Shown: positions 8,729-16,890, numbered from the stretch's first letter. The stretch: 64,000 nt of DNA from Halomicrobium katesii DSM 19301 (GCF_000379085.1 NZ_KB905378.1:2851231-2915230); one strand, 5' to 3'. Notes: a model not told the origin generated them from the letters alone. Made by a program: numbers and translations.

Positions 8729-9825
8729 TCCGGGGTGCCGACGCGTCGCTCGTCCGACGAGCGATCCGGGACCGGGACCCACTGCCGGGAACACGGGGGT
8801 TCGCCGGACGAGTGTCCGTCGAGGGCCGACCCACGCTCGTCAGAGACCTGCTCGGCCGAGTCCCGCTGTTCGCCGAGCGTGGGGCCGCCGATCCGACCGC
8901 CGACGGCGCGTGGGCGTTCGACCCGACGGCGCTCGACGACCCGGTGTCGGTGCCCGCGGGCCACTGTCGGACGGCCGACGAGGACGACGCTCGCTGGACG
9001 CTCCCCGAGGGCGACCGGAGCGACGACGACACCGCGGTCGCTGCCGTCCGGCGGGCGATTCGGACCGCGACCGACGCCGTCGACACGGCGTCGACCGCCG
9101 TCGCCTTCTCGGGCGGCGTCGACTCCGCGCTCCTGGCCGCACGACTCGACGCGCCGCTGTACGTCGCCGGCTTCGAGGGAAGCCACGACATCGAAGCGGC
9201 CCGCTCGGCCGCGGCGCTGCTGGATCGTGAGCTAACCGTCGTCGAATTCGATCACGCCGACCTCGAACGCGCCGTGCCCCGGATCGCTCGCGCGACCGGG
9301 CGGACCAACGCGATGGACGTACAGATCGCGCTCCCGCTTTTCCTGACCGCCGAGCGCGTCGCCGCCGACGGCTACGACCGTCTCGTCGTCGGCCAGGGTG
9401 CGGACGAGCTGTTCGGTGGCTACGCGAAGGTGGCAAACGCCCCGGACGATCACCGCATCGAGGCGGACACGGTCCGTGGCGCACAGCGGGAAGTGATCGC
9501 CACGCTGCCCGAGCAACTGGAGCGGGACGTGCTCGCACTGCGAGGGGCGGGCGTCGATCCGGTCGCACCGCTGCTTTCCGACGGCGTCGTCGAGATGGCG
9601 CTGGGACTGGTCGGCGACCAGCTCGTCCGCGGGGAGGACGACCGCAAGTGGGCGCTGCGCCGAGCCGCCAGCGAGTGGCTCCCCGACGAGATCGCGCGGC
9701 GGGACAAGAAAGCCGTCCAGTACGGCACGTACGCCGCCCGCGAACTCGACCGACTCGCACGTCGAGACGGCTTCAAGCGCCGGATGGACGACCACGTCAC
9801 GAAGTACGTCGAGTCGCTGCTGTAG
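8725..9825 (+). CDS. Asparagine synthase-like ATP pyrophosphatase
   Basis: 366 residues from the ATG at 8725. The PP-loop AFSGGVDSALLAARL (about residues 127-141) marks an AsnB C-terminal-type ATP pyrophosphatase, with VVGQGADELFGGYAK as the second conserved block and DKKAVQYGTYAARE near the end. The N-terminal 115 residues are far shorter than a full glutaminase domain and the nucleophile Cys2 of class II glutaminases is absent (MIRGAD), so it probably uses ammonia or a non-standard acceptor. Coupled by ATGA overlap to the PHP gene. Confidence 0.85.
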   Translation: MIRGADASLVRRAIRDRDPLPGTRGFAGRVSVEGRPTLVRDLLGRVPLFAERGAADPTADGAWAFDPTALDDPVSVPAGHCRTADEDDARWTLPEGDRSDDDTAVAAVRRAIRTATDAVDTASTAVAFSGGVDSALLAARLDAPLYVAGFEGSHDIEAARSAAALLDRELTVVEFDHADLERAVPRIARATGRTNAMDVQIALPLFLTAERVAADGYDRLVVGQGADELFGGYAKVANAPDDHRIEADTVRGAQREVIATLPEQLERDVLALRGAGVDPVAPLLSDGVVEMALGLVGDQLVRGEDDRKWALRRAASEWLPDEIARRDKKAVQYGTYAARELDRLARRDGFKRRMDDHVTKYVESLL

Positions 9826-9827
9826 CG

Positions 9828-10124
9828 TCACGCACCCAGCAACGTCACGACGTTGACGACGACCGTCGCCACGGTGACCGCGGCGAACAGACCGAGAAAG
9901 ATCGCCGCGTCGCGATCCGAGAGCAGCGCCCAGCCACCGACGAGCCACACCATCGCCGCGAACTTTACGAGCCACAGGCCCGGCAGTCCGAGTAGTTCGA
10001 TCGCGGCCGCGACGACGGCGTTGCCCTCTCGTAGTCCTCGCTCTAGACCGACCATCGTCGTGAGGACATCAAGGACGGTTGCGACGAGAATCGCACTCCA
10101 GAGGGCCGCGTGGGTCCCTGTCAT
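9828..10124 (-). CDS. DUF5658-like small membrane protein
   Basis: 98 residues from the ATG at 10124 (MTGTHAALWSAIL), three hydrophobic helices, with the polar motif DVLTTMVGLERGLREGN between the first two, as in haloarchaeal DUF5658 proteins. The frame extends upstream to a TTG at 10193, but that part is not hydrophobic. Convergent with the asparagine-synthase-like gene, two bases apart. No function known. Confidence 0.7.
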   Translation of the reverse strand: MTGTHAALWSAILVATVLDVLTTMVGLERGLREGNAVVAAAIELLGLPGLWLVKFAAMVWLVGGWALLSDRDAAIFLGLFAAVTVATVVVNVVTLLGA

Positions 10125-10232
10125 CTCACGCTCGCGGCGGACGGGCAGCAGTGACTCCTCGCTCACGCTCTCGCAAACGGGCTCGGCGGTCAAAAGTCAC
10201 CCAGCAACTCAGTTTGGCGTGGTTTAGTCGAA

Positions 10233-10616
10233 CTTCCCGGCAACTCCCGCAACCGAGCGTCGGCGGCATGGGGAACGTTCAAGCGGATGTTGGAATACAA
10301 GTGCGAACGCGAAGGCACGCATTTTGTCGCTGTTGACCCGAAAGACACGACGAAAGAGTGTGCGTCCTGTGGCGTGAAGACGGACAAGCCGTTGTGGGTT
10401 CGGGAACACTCCTGTCCGGCGTGTGGGTTTGAGACAGATAGAGACTCGAACGCGGCGATCAATATCCTCTCTCGCGGTCTGAGCCAGCTAGGAGTGGGAC
10501 ACTCCGAAGGAACGCCTGTGGAGACTGCGCTCACTGTGGATACACTTGTATCTGCAAAGCGCGTCTTAGAAGCAGGAAGCCCCACCCTCAAGGAGCCAGC
10601 GGTAGCTGGCGAGTAG
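10233..10616 (+). pseudogene. C-terminal remnant of an IS1341-type TnpB
   Basis: The frame gives LPGNSRNRASAAWGTFKRML, then the TnpB zinc-ribbon: ECASCG, about 16 residues, CPACGFETDRDSNAAINIL. This is the C-terminal end of IS200/IS605-family OrfB (TnpB). The N-terminal two thirds, with most of the RuvC domain, are missing; upstream sequence passes into the divergent membrane-protein gene. The ATG at 10287 would give a 109-residue zinc-ribbon peptide that could still be made, but it cannot be a working nuclease. The element's right end with its hairpins is kept (10581-10622). Confidence 0.85.
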
Positions 10617-10622
10617 GGTGGG
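10581..10622 (+). ncRNA. IS1341-type right-end hairpin; candidate remnant of the TnpB-associated RNA
   Basis: Two nested perfect stems are visible: outer CCCACCCT (10581-10588) with AGGGTGGG (10615-10622), inner GCCAGC (10595-10600) with GCTGGC (10605-10610) around a GGTA loop. They overlap the end of the tnpB frame and lie at the expected right end. In this IS family, and for the sense-overlapping transcripts of Halobacterium, the tnpB 3' region yields a structured RNA. Expression here is inferred only. Confidence 0.4.
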
Positions 10623-10656
10623 GTAGTTCACATGGGAGTCACTACAACCGGGAGCC

Positions 10657-11371
10657 ATGTTCCGGCAGGAACTCGGCGAGTGGATCGAGATCGAGTTCGG
10701 CGCGCGTGACGAGCGGCTGCTGGACGCCGAGCTGGAGGCGAAGCGCCTCGAACTGTTCGAACGCGAGCAGGCGATCGAGTACGAACTCGTCGGCGAGGAG
10801 ATGGCCGAGCTATAGTAGCCATTGAAAATCAATGCACACCCGATCGCACGATAGCAGTGCGATCGGTGTGTAAATCGTTTCAATTGTTACTATAGAGGAA
10901 CGGTTCGAGGAGACGCTTCGGGCGGGTGCCGACGCCGACGGCCACGAGCGGGAACGACACGAGGAGAGAGCCACACGGCTCAAGCAGAACTACGAGCAGC
11001 GAGCGGAAAGGCGCGACAGGCACGGGCGGCGACTCACCGCGACGCAGGTCGTCCGCGCGCTCCGTGCGGTCGAGGGCGAAGCGCCCCAGGCCGTACAGCG
11101 GCGAGTGAACCGGGCACAGGCGAACTGCGGCGTCGAGTTGCGCCGGGCCGACGAGTATCTCGCCGCCGTCGCAGACGCACTGGAGATCGACGATCGGTAC
11201 CTCCCCGACTGGTCGCTCGACCCGGAGCCGATGCCGGGGCCGTTCGACGGGGACGACGGTCCGGCGTTCGATCCCGAACCGCTCGAACAGGCCGACGGCG
11301 AACCGACGCTCGATTTCGAAGCGGCCGACGACGAGTGGACGCTGGACGACGTGATCGACCTTGGCGAGTGA
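10657..11371 (+). pseudogene. Coiled-coil protein gene split by an 80-bp MITE
   Basis: The first exon-like part, 10657-10815, encodes MFRQELGEWIEIEFGA..GEEMAEL and stops inside the MITE. The rest, from 10895, is open in one frame (EERFEETLRAGAD..) to the TGA at 11369. Removing the 80-bp element and one copy of its TA duplication joins ..GAG CTA GAG GAA CGG.. in frame, giving an intact 210-residue acidic, coiled-coil-rich protein ending DDEWTLDDVIDLGE. The element is the only lesion. The family is not recognised. The 3' part alone could be translated from internal GTG/ATG codons as a shorter acidic protein. Confidence 0.75.
10813..10892. mobile_element. 80-bp MITE with terminal inverted repeats and TA target duplication
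   Basis: Ends are TAGTAGCCATTGAAA and (reverse complement) TAGTAACAATTGAAA, 13 of 15 identical. A TA dinucleotide flanks both sides (10811-10812, 10893-10894), as for IS630/Tc1-mariner-type insertion. The centre holds a palindrome around CGATCGCAC. No coding capacity. A second copy, of exactly 80 bp once its own insertion is removed, is at 21620-21970. Confidence 0.85.
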
Positions 11372-11488
11372 CGCGACGCCCTCCGAGCGCCACCGCGAAA
11401 CAGTGGTGAGCGCGACGGAGTCGGAACCGAAGCGTCGCGTCCGGACCATCGGTTCCGACGGACAGTTGTGTCCAATATGGAGAAATTG

Positions 11489-11495
11489 TTTATAG
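11489..11495 (+). promoter_or_regulatory. TATA-like box of the coiled-coil/leader-ORF transcript
   Basis: TTTATAG in an otherwise GC-rich region, 28-34 nt before the ATG at 11523, the normal haloarchaeal spacing for a leaderless start. It would put the transcript start at the short leader frame, not at the main gene at 11612. Confidence 0.45.
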
Positions 11496-11522
11496 TTGGA
11501 GGTGGAACGTTGTGCCAGAGAG

Positions 11523-11615
11523 ATGAGAGACGCGACGAAGGGGTGTGCGAGTCGGTCGACGCCGGTCGGCGTCGCGACGGAGCACCCAGACCAGTGGAGG
11601 GCAGCACCGAGATGA
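11523..11615 (+). CDS. 30-codon leader ORF coupled to the next gene
   Basis: ATG at 11523, thirty codons (MRDATKGCASRSTP..WRAAPR), and a TGA at 11613-11615 that overlaps the ATG of the next gene (11612) as ATGA. The ATG lies at leaderless distance from the TATA-like box, so ribosomes would have to pass this frame to reach the main gene. The peptide is basic, unlike the acidic neighbours, and is not recognised. It may act as a translational control element; it could also be chance. Confidence 0.35.
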   Translation: MRDATKGCASRSTPVGVATEHPDQWRAAPR

Positions 11616-12136
11616 GCGAGGACGGTGCGTACCTCGTCGTCGTCGACTACGAAGACGAGCGCGAGCGAAAGCGCGCGGAGTACCTGCTCGACAACTGGGA
11701 GGACGGGACGATCGAGTCCCTCGACGGCATGTCCCGCGTCGTGCGAGACGTCGACATCGACGAGCTGTACGACCAGCTGGCGGCGAAGGTGCCAGAAGAG
11801 GAGCTGTCGGCGTACGAACTGAACCGCGTCGACACCGAGGCGACGCAGGTCCAGGCGACGATCGACGAGACGTTCGACGGCGTCGAGGCCGAACGCGTCG
11901 AGTGGGCGATGGAATCGATCATGAAAAAGCGAAAGGCCGTCGACCAGGGGTCGACGACCGACGGCGAGAGTCTCTGGGCCGTCTACACGAAGAAGGGACG
12001 AGCCGAGATCCAGTACGACATCCGAGAGCGAGAACAGAACACCGTCCGACTCCACGTCGTCATCGACGGTTTCGGAGAGGCACCGGAGTTTCTCCGTGAA
12101 TTTATCGAAGAGGAGATCGGGTACATGATTGCCTAA
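11612..12136 (+). CDS. Uncharacterised acidic protein upstream of the coiled-coil gene
   Basis: 174 residues from the ATG at 11612 (MSEDGAYLVVVDYEDERERK). The N-terminal half looks alpha/beta (AYLVVVDYED, then a helix RKRAEYLLDNWED); the middle is helical (TQVQATIDETFDGVEAERVEWAMESIMKKRKA); the C-terminal half has strands (ESLWAVYTKKGRAEIQYDI..NTVRLHVVIDGF) and a last helix. No known family is recognised. It sits two bases before a large coiled-coil gene, so the two are one operon and probably one complex. The start is coupled to the leader ORF by ATGA. Confidence 0.8.
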   Translation: MSEDGAYLVVVDYEDERERKRAEYLLDNWEDGTIESLDGMSRVVRDVDIDELYDQLAAKVPEEELSAYELNRVDTEATQVQATIDETFDGVEAERVEWAMESIMKKRKAVDQGSTTDGESLWAVYTKKGRAEIQYDIREREQNTVRLHVVIDGFGEAPEFLREFIEEEIGYMIA

Positions 12137-12138
12137 CA

Positions 12139-14208
12139 ATGGGAACGATCAAAGACAAGCGCGACGAGCTGACGTATCCGGCCCACCAGGTCTTGCAGAA
12201 GGACCTGGTCGAACTAGCGAACTACTCGGCACAGCGCCGACGAGACCTGTACAACCAACTCGAACAGAACAAAGAGGAGTACGAGTGGGACTTCTACCCC
12301 GAACACCGGGAGTCGATCCCCGAAGCCACCAAAGAGAACGAGCTGGCCTCCTTCGAGGCCGCGAAGCTGCTCCTGGCGACGGCGATCGAAGAGGCAGGCG
12401 AGAGCGAGCCCGAGTCGAAGGGGTTCGTCGACCAGTTCGAGGCGGGCGAACGGGAGTTCGTCAGGCAGTTCGACGACTTCCGCCGGAAGTTCAAGCAGAT
12501 CGACGAGGAGAACCTGGAGACCAACATCAAGAACAAGGACGGGAAGGTCCACCAGTTCGTCACCGAGGAGCTCGAAGCGCAAGCCGACCTCCGGGAGTCG
12601 CTGCTCGACACGTCGTCCAACGAGATCCGCGGCGCGACGATCTCGTACTTCCAGCGGGAGTTCGAGGAGTTCTTCGAACTGGCCGACGAGGCCGTCTTCC
12701 TCTACATCAAACACCACGGGCTCCCGAACACCATCGAGGGTATCGTCAGTGCCGCGGAAGCGGCCCGGGACGCGAAGTCCGAGCGAGAGACCATCGAAGC
12801 GACGGTACGGGACGAGCTGGAGTCGCTCTCGGAGACGATCCACCACAGCCTCCGGGAGCAAGAGCGATCCCTGCGGACCGAGATGAGCCGACTCCAGTCG
12901 GAGATGGCGACCGGCGGCGTCGACACGGACGCCGTCGAAGGCGAGCTCGACGAGATCAAAGCCCAGATCGCGACCCTCTCGGAGCAACGCTCCGCGGACA
13001 GACGAGAGATCTCGGAGAAACTCGACACGATCTCGACGCTGGAAGGCGATCTCGAAGCCCAGATCGAACAGCTAGAGGCGGCCCGCGAGGAGACCCGCCA
13101 GGAGCTACAGGACGAGGCCGCGTCGAAAGCCGCGTCGCTGCTCGAAGACGAACTCGACCGCCTCTCTGAGCGGAAAGGCGATCTCAGCGCCGAGATCCAG
13201 CGGTTACGGAACGAACGCGAGCGCCTGGAGACGACGGGAGATCGACTGGACCGGGAGTTCGGCGACCTCGAAGAGCGGGTCGCGACGGCCGAACAGCGGG
13301 TCGACCGAGTCGACGAGCTGGACGAGCGCGTCGGTGAGATCGCCGATTCCGTCCGAGGCCAGCGCGAGGAGCCCGACGGGAAGGCGATCCGCGCGCAAGT
13401 GGCGCGGCTGTACGAGATGGACTACGTCACGCGGTTCGAGACCTCCGTCGAGGAGGCGACCCACCTGACGCTCCCCGGTGGCGATCGCTTCGAGATCCCG
13501 GAGGGGTTCTGGGAGGATCGACGCCGACACTTCACCGGGGACCACCGATCGATCGTCGCAGACGTACTGGACGACGAGACCACGGTCGACCGCTACCCGG
13601 TCGGACGCTTCTCGACCTACCGCGTGCGGACGAACAAGTTCGTCGCGTTCTCGGAGACGAAACTGGTCGTCGAGGCCGTCGTCGCCGCCAACCTCGAAGC
13701 CTTCGCCGCGAACGGCTTCGACGCGCGGCCCGCGGGCATCGACGACCTCATCGATGTCGTCAACGAGACGGTCGCCCGGGCCGAGTCGAACGACACGACC
13801 CACCTGATCGGCATCGCCTCACCCACCGGCTGGACCGACGACGTGGAAGCGTTCGTCCAGAACGAGGACGCCGCGCGGTCCCGGTTCGACCAGCAGGTGA
13901 GCGTCTGTCTGGTCGACATCCAGTCCAACGAGCTGATTTACGACCGGAACGACCGCCTCGTCTCCGAGAACGTCGATCTGTTCACGCGAGCGGTGGACAG
14001 CGAGCGCGTCGCCGACTGCATCGAAGTCCTGCGCGACGACTACGTCGACGACCCGATGACCGAAGTCGTTCAGCACCACGCGGTCGTCGACGAACACGAC
14101 CTCGGCCCACACATCGTGCGGGCCGCCTTCGAACGACTGGCCGACGACGGCTACGGGACGACCGGCTACCCCGCCGCCGCGGACGGGCTCTGTTTCGTCG
14201 TCGACTGA
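12139..14208 (+). CDS. Large coiled-coil protein with globular C-terminal domain
   Basis: 689 residues. Residues 1-210 are helical and charged, about 220-420 form long heptad-rich coiled coils (RDELESLSETIHHSLREQE, SKAASLLEDELDRLSER, RLETTGDRLDREFGDLEER), and about 430-689 form a globular alpha/beta domain (ETSVEEATHLTLPGGDRFEIP..CLVDIQSNELIYDRNDRLV). No nucleotide-binding loop is visible, so it is not an SMC ATPase. It resembles structural or scaffold proteins. It is convergent with the PP2C phosphatase gene 200 bp away and may belong to the phosphorylation network of the window (inference from position). Confidence 0.8.
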   Translation: MGTIKDKRDELTYPAHQVLQKDLVELANYSAQRRRDLYNQLEQNKEEYEWDFYPEHRESIPEATKENELASFEAAKLLLATAIEEAGESEPESKGFVDQFEAGEREFVRQFDDFRRKFKQIDEENLETNIKNKDGKVHQFVTEELEAQADLRESLLDTSSNEIRGATISYFQREFEEFFELADEAVFLYIKHHGLPNTIEGIVSAAEAARDAKSERETIEATVRDELESLSETIHHSLREQERSLRTEMSRLQSEMATGGVDTDAVEGELDEIKAQIATLSEQRSADRREISEKLDTISTLEGDLEAQIEQLEAAREETRQELQDEAASKAASLLEDELDRLSERKGDLSAEIQRLRNERERLETTGDRLDREFGDLEERVATAEQRVDRVDELDERVGEIADSVRGQREEPDGKAIRAQVARLYEMDYVTRFETSVEEATHLTLPGGDRFEIPEGFWEDRRRHFTGDHRSIVADVLDDETTVDRYPVGRFSTYRVRTNKFVAFSETKLVVEAVVAANLEAFAANGFDARPAGIDDLIDVVNETVARAESNDTTHLIGIASPTGWTDDVEAFVQNEDAARSRFDQQVSVCLVDIQSNELIYDRNDRLVSENVDLFTRAVDSERVADCIEVLRDDYVDDPMTEVVQHHAVVDEHDLGPHIVRAAFERLADDGYGTTGYPAAADGLCFVVD

Positions 14209-14290
14209 GACGGCTGAGTGGAGCGATTGACCGGTGTCGTCGACCCCGTGGCGACGATCGCCGGTACGCAACGACGATACACCGTCTGAG
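14205..14290. repeat. Palindromic element, degenerate copy
   Basis: Outer arms CTGAGACGG (14205-14213) and CCGTCTGAG (14282-14290), core arms around ACCGGTGTCGTCG and CGACGATCGCCGGT with the centre ACCCCGTGG. The core matches the element at 19102-19190, including CCGTGGCGACGATC. It overlaps the stop of the coiled-coil gene and lies between convergent genes, so it may also act as a transcription terminator. Confidence 0.55.
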
Positions 14291-14409
14291 ATGGCGCTGT
14301 GAGTGATACGGGCCATTGGCCACTCCGGGGCGGCAAACTGTCCGACAGACGCGGCCGGCGGGCGAGAGCTGTCCCCGAAGCGGCGACGAAGCGGACACCG
14401 CGGTGTGGC

Positions 14410-15129
14410 CTACGCCGTTTCGGTCCGGCAGAGACCGACAGTGACGTTGTCCGGTCCGCCTCGATCGTTGGCGTCCCGGATCAGATCCGTCCCCGCGGCT
14501 TCGAGCGACGTGGCGTCGAGACAGGTCGCCTCGATCGTGTCCTCCGGAACGGGGTCGGTGAGCCCGTCCGTACAGAGCAGGAGCCACCCCTCCGAGAGCG
14601 ACTGCGTGTACAGGTCGACGTCGAGGTCGTCGGCGGTCCCGATCGCCTGGGATAGCACGTGACTCATCGGGTGGTTCGAGGCCTCTTCCGGCGTGATCTC
14701 GCCCGCCTCGACGAGTTCCTGGACCTGCGATTGGTCGGTGGTCACCTGCCGGAGTGCGTCGTCGACGTAGTAGGCGCGGCTGTCTCCGACGTTGGCGATC
14801 GTCGCGGTGTCGTCCGCGACGAGTGCGGCGACGAGCGTCGTCCCCGGCGTCTTGCGCTCGCCCGCCGCGAGATCGGTCACGGCGTCGTGTGCGGCCCGGA
14901 AGCCGCGTTCGAGCACGGCCTCCGGCCCGTCGTCCTCGGGCGTCTCCGAGGTGACCGCTTCGAACAGTCGCTCGACGGCCGTTGCACTCGCCTCGGCACC
15001 CTTCGGGTGGCCCCCCATGCCGTCGGCGACGACGACGAGTTCCCGCCCGTCGTCGAGCGACGCACAGCGGGACGCATCCTCGTTTTCGGAACGCTGCTGG
15101 CCGACGTTGCTGTGGCAGTACGAGATCAT
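14410..15129 (-). CDS. PP2C-type protein phosphatase
   Basis: 239 residues from the ATG at 15129 (MISYCHSNVGQQRSENEDA); longer upstream frame rejected. All PP2C (PPM) metal motifs are present: ENEDA near residue 17, VVADGMGGHPKGAEAS near 30-45, TPGTTLVAALV, ANVGDSRAYY, LLLCTDGLTDPV and GPDNVTVGL at the end. It removes phosphate from Ser/Thr using two metal ions in the cytoplasm. It is the only phosphatase seen in a window with four Hanks-type kinases and an FHA-like protein, so it is the likely counterpart, although it lies about 19 kb from the first kinase. Confidence 0.93.
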   Translation of the reverse strand: MISYCHSNVGQQRSENEDASRCASLDDGRELVVVADGMGGHPKGAEASATAVERLFEAVTSETPEDDGPEAVLERGFRAAHDAVTDLAAGERKTPGTTLVAALVADDTATIANVGDSRAYYVDDALRQVTTDQSQVQELVEAGEITPEEASNHPMSHVLSQAIGTADDLDVDLYTQSLSEGWLLLCTDGLTDPVPEDTIEATCLDATSLEAAGTDLIRDANDRGGPDNVTVGLCRTETA

Positions 15130-15290
15130 AGTTGATCTGCGACGAACAGGTCGTGACCGATCGGTTATCACGCGTCCCAGATAACTGTACTGCCGGGTGA
15201 GGGGGCGACAGTTCGCTGGCTCTCGGTGACGCGCGTCCGGTGGCCGGACCATCGCATCGATTTTCACCCCGCTGGACTAACACCGAGACG

Positions 15291-16034
15291 ATGGCGGACA
15301 CGACAGTGACAGTGTACACCCGGGAGGAGTGTCACCGCTGTGACGACGCGCTCCGGACGATACGGACGGTGGCCCAGTCGGTGGCTCGGTCGGTCGACAT
15401 CGAAGTCGTCGACGTCGACGAGGCGTCGCTGCGCGAGGAGTACGGCGACCGCGTCCCCTACGTGCTCGTCGACGGCCGGCCGGCGTTCAAGTTCCGCGTC
15501 GACGAGCGCGTCGGCGACCGTCAGAACGGCGCGTTCGACGCGTCGCCGGCCGCTTCTTTCCCGCTGGACGGTTCGCTGCCGGCCACTCTCGTCTTCCCGA
15601 TCAGCACTCTGAATTCCTCGGGCTCTTTCTGTCGGTACTCCCAGCGGAACTCCGGCCCCGTCTCGGCCTCGAACTGGTGGTACAGCGGTTTGGGGTCGTG
15701 GTCGTTGACCAGCACGAACCCCGTTCCCTCCGTCAGGTCGTCGTACGCGGCGAAGATACGCTCGTGGCGCTGGGCCGGCGGCAGATCGCGCACGTCCAGC
15801 TCTTCGAGGATCTCGACCGCCTCGTCGTCGGCCTCCGCCTCGTTCGTGTCCCCGGAACCGTCGGCGTCGCCGCCGGCCTCTTTCGTGATTTGGACGCGAC
15901 AGCGACCGGGCTCGCTCTCGACGACCTCCCAGGAGAAGGCGTTTCCGTACCGTTCCCGGAACTCGCCGCGGAGCGGTCGCGGCTCGTGGGGAGCGATCAG
16001 TTCCACCGTCCCGCCCTCGGGGATCATCCCGTAG
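15291..16034 (+). CDS. Glutaredoxin-like protein lacking its own stop (read-on extension)
   Basis: Residues 1-80 form a glutaredoxin/thioredoxin-like domain: VTVYTREECHRCDDAL (CxxC redox motif), VDIEVVDVDEASLREEYGDRVPYVLVDGRPAFKFRVDE with the cis-Pro. Such haloarchaeal proteins normally end soon after the last strand. Here the frame shows no stop until 16034, running 165 more residues of Ser/Arg-rich sequence antisense to a genuine DUF2249 gene. The real gene is probably 15291 to about 15540 with its end lost by mutation or error; only the first 80 residues should be trusted. Start at the ATG at 15291. Confidence 0.55.
   Translation: MADTTVTVYTREECHRCDDALRTIRTVAQSVARSVDIEVVDVDEASLREEYGDRVPYVLVDGRPAFKFRVDERVGDRQNGAFDASPAASFPLDGSLPATLVFPISTLNSSGSFCRYSQRNSGPVSASNWWYSGLGSWSLTSTNPVPSVRSSYAAKIRSWRWAGGRSRTSSSSRISTASSSASASFVSPEPSASPPASFVIWTRQRPGSLSTTSQEKAFPYRSRNSPRSGRGSWGAISSTVPPSGIIP
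15521..16027 (-). CDS. C-terminal half of a multi-domain DUF2249 protein, split by TGA
   Basis: The longest ATG-started piece is 168 residues (MIPEGGTVEL..), but the same frame is open upstream to 16177 and continues the domain: EYRSRGDDGWRVEVV, then TRYDVRDIPKEERHPTIHHR. It contains the rest of domain two, domain three (APHEPRPLRGEFRERYG) and a full domain four (ELDVRDLPPAQRHERIF, NDHDPKPLYHQFEAETG, RWEYRQKEPEEFRVLIGK). The TGA at 16178-16180 stands exactly where domain four has the Trp of RWEYR. With TGG there, 15521-16585 would be one 354-residue gene. Its 3' end overlaps the glutaredoxin-like frame on the other strand. Confidence 0.75.
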   Translation of the reverse strand: MIPEGGTVELIAPHEPRPLRGEFRERYGNAFSWEVVESEPGRCRVQITKEAGGDADGSGDTNEAEADDEAVEILEELDVRDLPPAQRHERIFAAYDDLTEGTGFVLVNDHDPKPLYHQFEAETGPEFRWEYRQKEPEEFRVLIGKTRVAGSEPSSGKEAAGDASNAPF

Positions 16035-16177
16035 CGATGGTGGATCGTCGGATGGCGCTCTTCTTTGGGGATGTCACGAACGTCGTAGCGGGTGACGACG
16101 CCCTCGTCGTCGGCGTCGGACTCGCCGGTCTTGACGACCTCGACGCGCCAGCCGTCGTCGCCGCGGCTTCTGTACTC

Positions 16178-16585
16178 TCAGTCGACCACGTCGCCGTGCA
16201 TCGACCTGAGCTCGTGATACAGCGGTTTGGGGTCGTGGTCGTTGTGCAGGACGAACCCCTCGTCGGCCCCCAGTTCGTCGAAGATCGCGAGCAGCGCCTC
16301 GTGACGGCGCTGGGGCTTCAGGTCGCGAACGTCGATCGTTCCCAGGTCGGCCGCCAGCGGATCGCGCTTGGCTACTGTGAGTTCCCGGGGCTCCGCGTCG
16401 GGATCCGCGTACGTCCACTCGATCTCCCGATCGCGTTCGATCTGGTAGCGGACCAGGTGGAGATCGAGGTCTCGATTCGCCACGACCTCGACGGTGTCCC
16501 CGGTCTCTATCTCCGACAGCGTGTCGAACAGCGTCCGGCAGTGCTCGTCTTCCGAGTGTTCTCGCAGGTCGAGTTCCGTTGCCAT
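16178..16585 (-). CDS. N-terminal half of the split multi-domain DUF2249 protein
   Basis: 135 residues from the ATG at 16585 (MATELDLREHSEDEH). It holds a first DUF2249 domain (LFDTLSEIETGDTVEVVANRD) and most of a second (TIDVRDLKPQRRHEALLAIF, NDHDPKPLYHELRSMHGDVVD), then ends at TGA in the middle of the second domain's last strands. The following codons resume the family pattern (EYRSRGDDGW). It is therefore a truncated piece unless the stop is read through or is a sequence error. DUF2249 proteins are TusA-like and often accompany respiratory genes. Confidence 0.75.
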   Translation of the reverse strand: MATELDLREHSEDEHCRTLFDTLSEIETGDTVEVVANRDLDLHLVRYQIERDREIEWTYADPDAEPRELTVAKRDPLAADLGTIDVRDLKPQRRHEALLAIFDELGADEGFVLHNDHDPKPLYHELRSMHGDVVD

Positions 16586-16890
16586 GTCTACGGTCCGTTT
16601 TCGCCCCGATCCCATTACCTCCGTGGCAAATCCTTTCGGGACCGTGATCGAGGACCCGACAGTCGAGAGCGACCCGCGGGCGGAGATATTCGGCCGAACA
16701 CACTCGGCCGTCTCGCTCGAAGCTCGTCGACACGGAGACGGTGTCCGTCGGTCGGGAGTTCGACGCCGTCGGCCGCTCGGACGAAAGTCGGTACCGCGTG
16801 GCGAGTCCGTCACGCGGTCACGACACCGACGAGGGCAGTCGCGTGTGTAGACCACGGAACACGAGTCTGCCGGCCCGTAACACCCCACCA
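16586..16890. other. Intergenic region between divergent damaged genes
   Basis: 305 bases between the DUF2249 gene (leftward) and the frameshifted gene (rightward). I see no reading frame with haloarchaeal codon bias, no RNA gene and no clear repeat. It presumably holds the two promoters. Confidence 0.4.

Noticed and set aside
12214-12987. Long minus-strand frame opposite the 689-residue coiled-coil gene
   Set aside because: GC-rich haloarchaeal genes give long open antisense frames; composition is that of a shadow and no family pattern is seen.
12139-14208. SMC- or Rad50-like ATPase reading of the coiled-coil protein
   Set aside because: No Walker A, Walker B or ABC signature is present at either end.
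16178-16180. Selenocysteine at the internal TGA
   Set aside because: Archaeal selenoproteins are known from methanogens, not haloarchaea; no SECIS-like stem was noted, and the aligned residue is Trp, not Cys.
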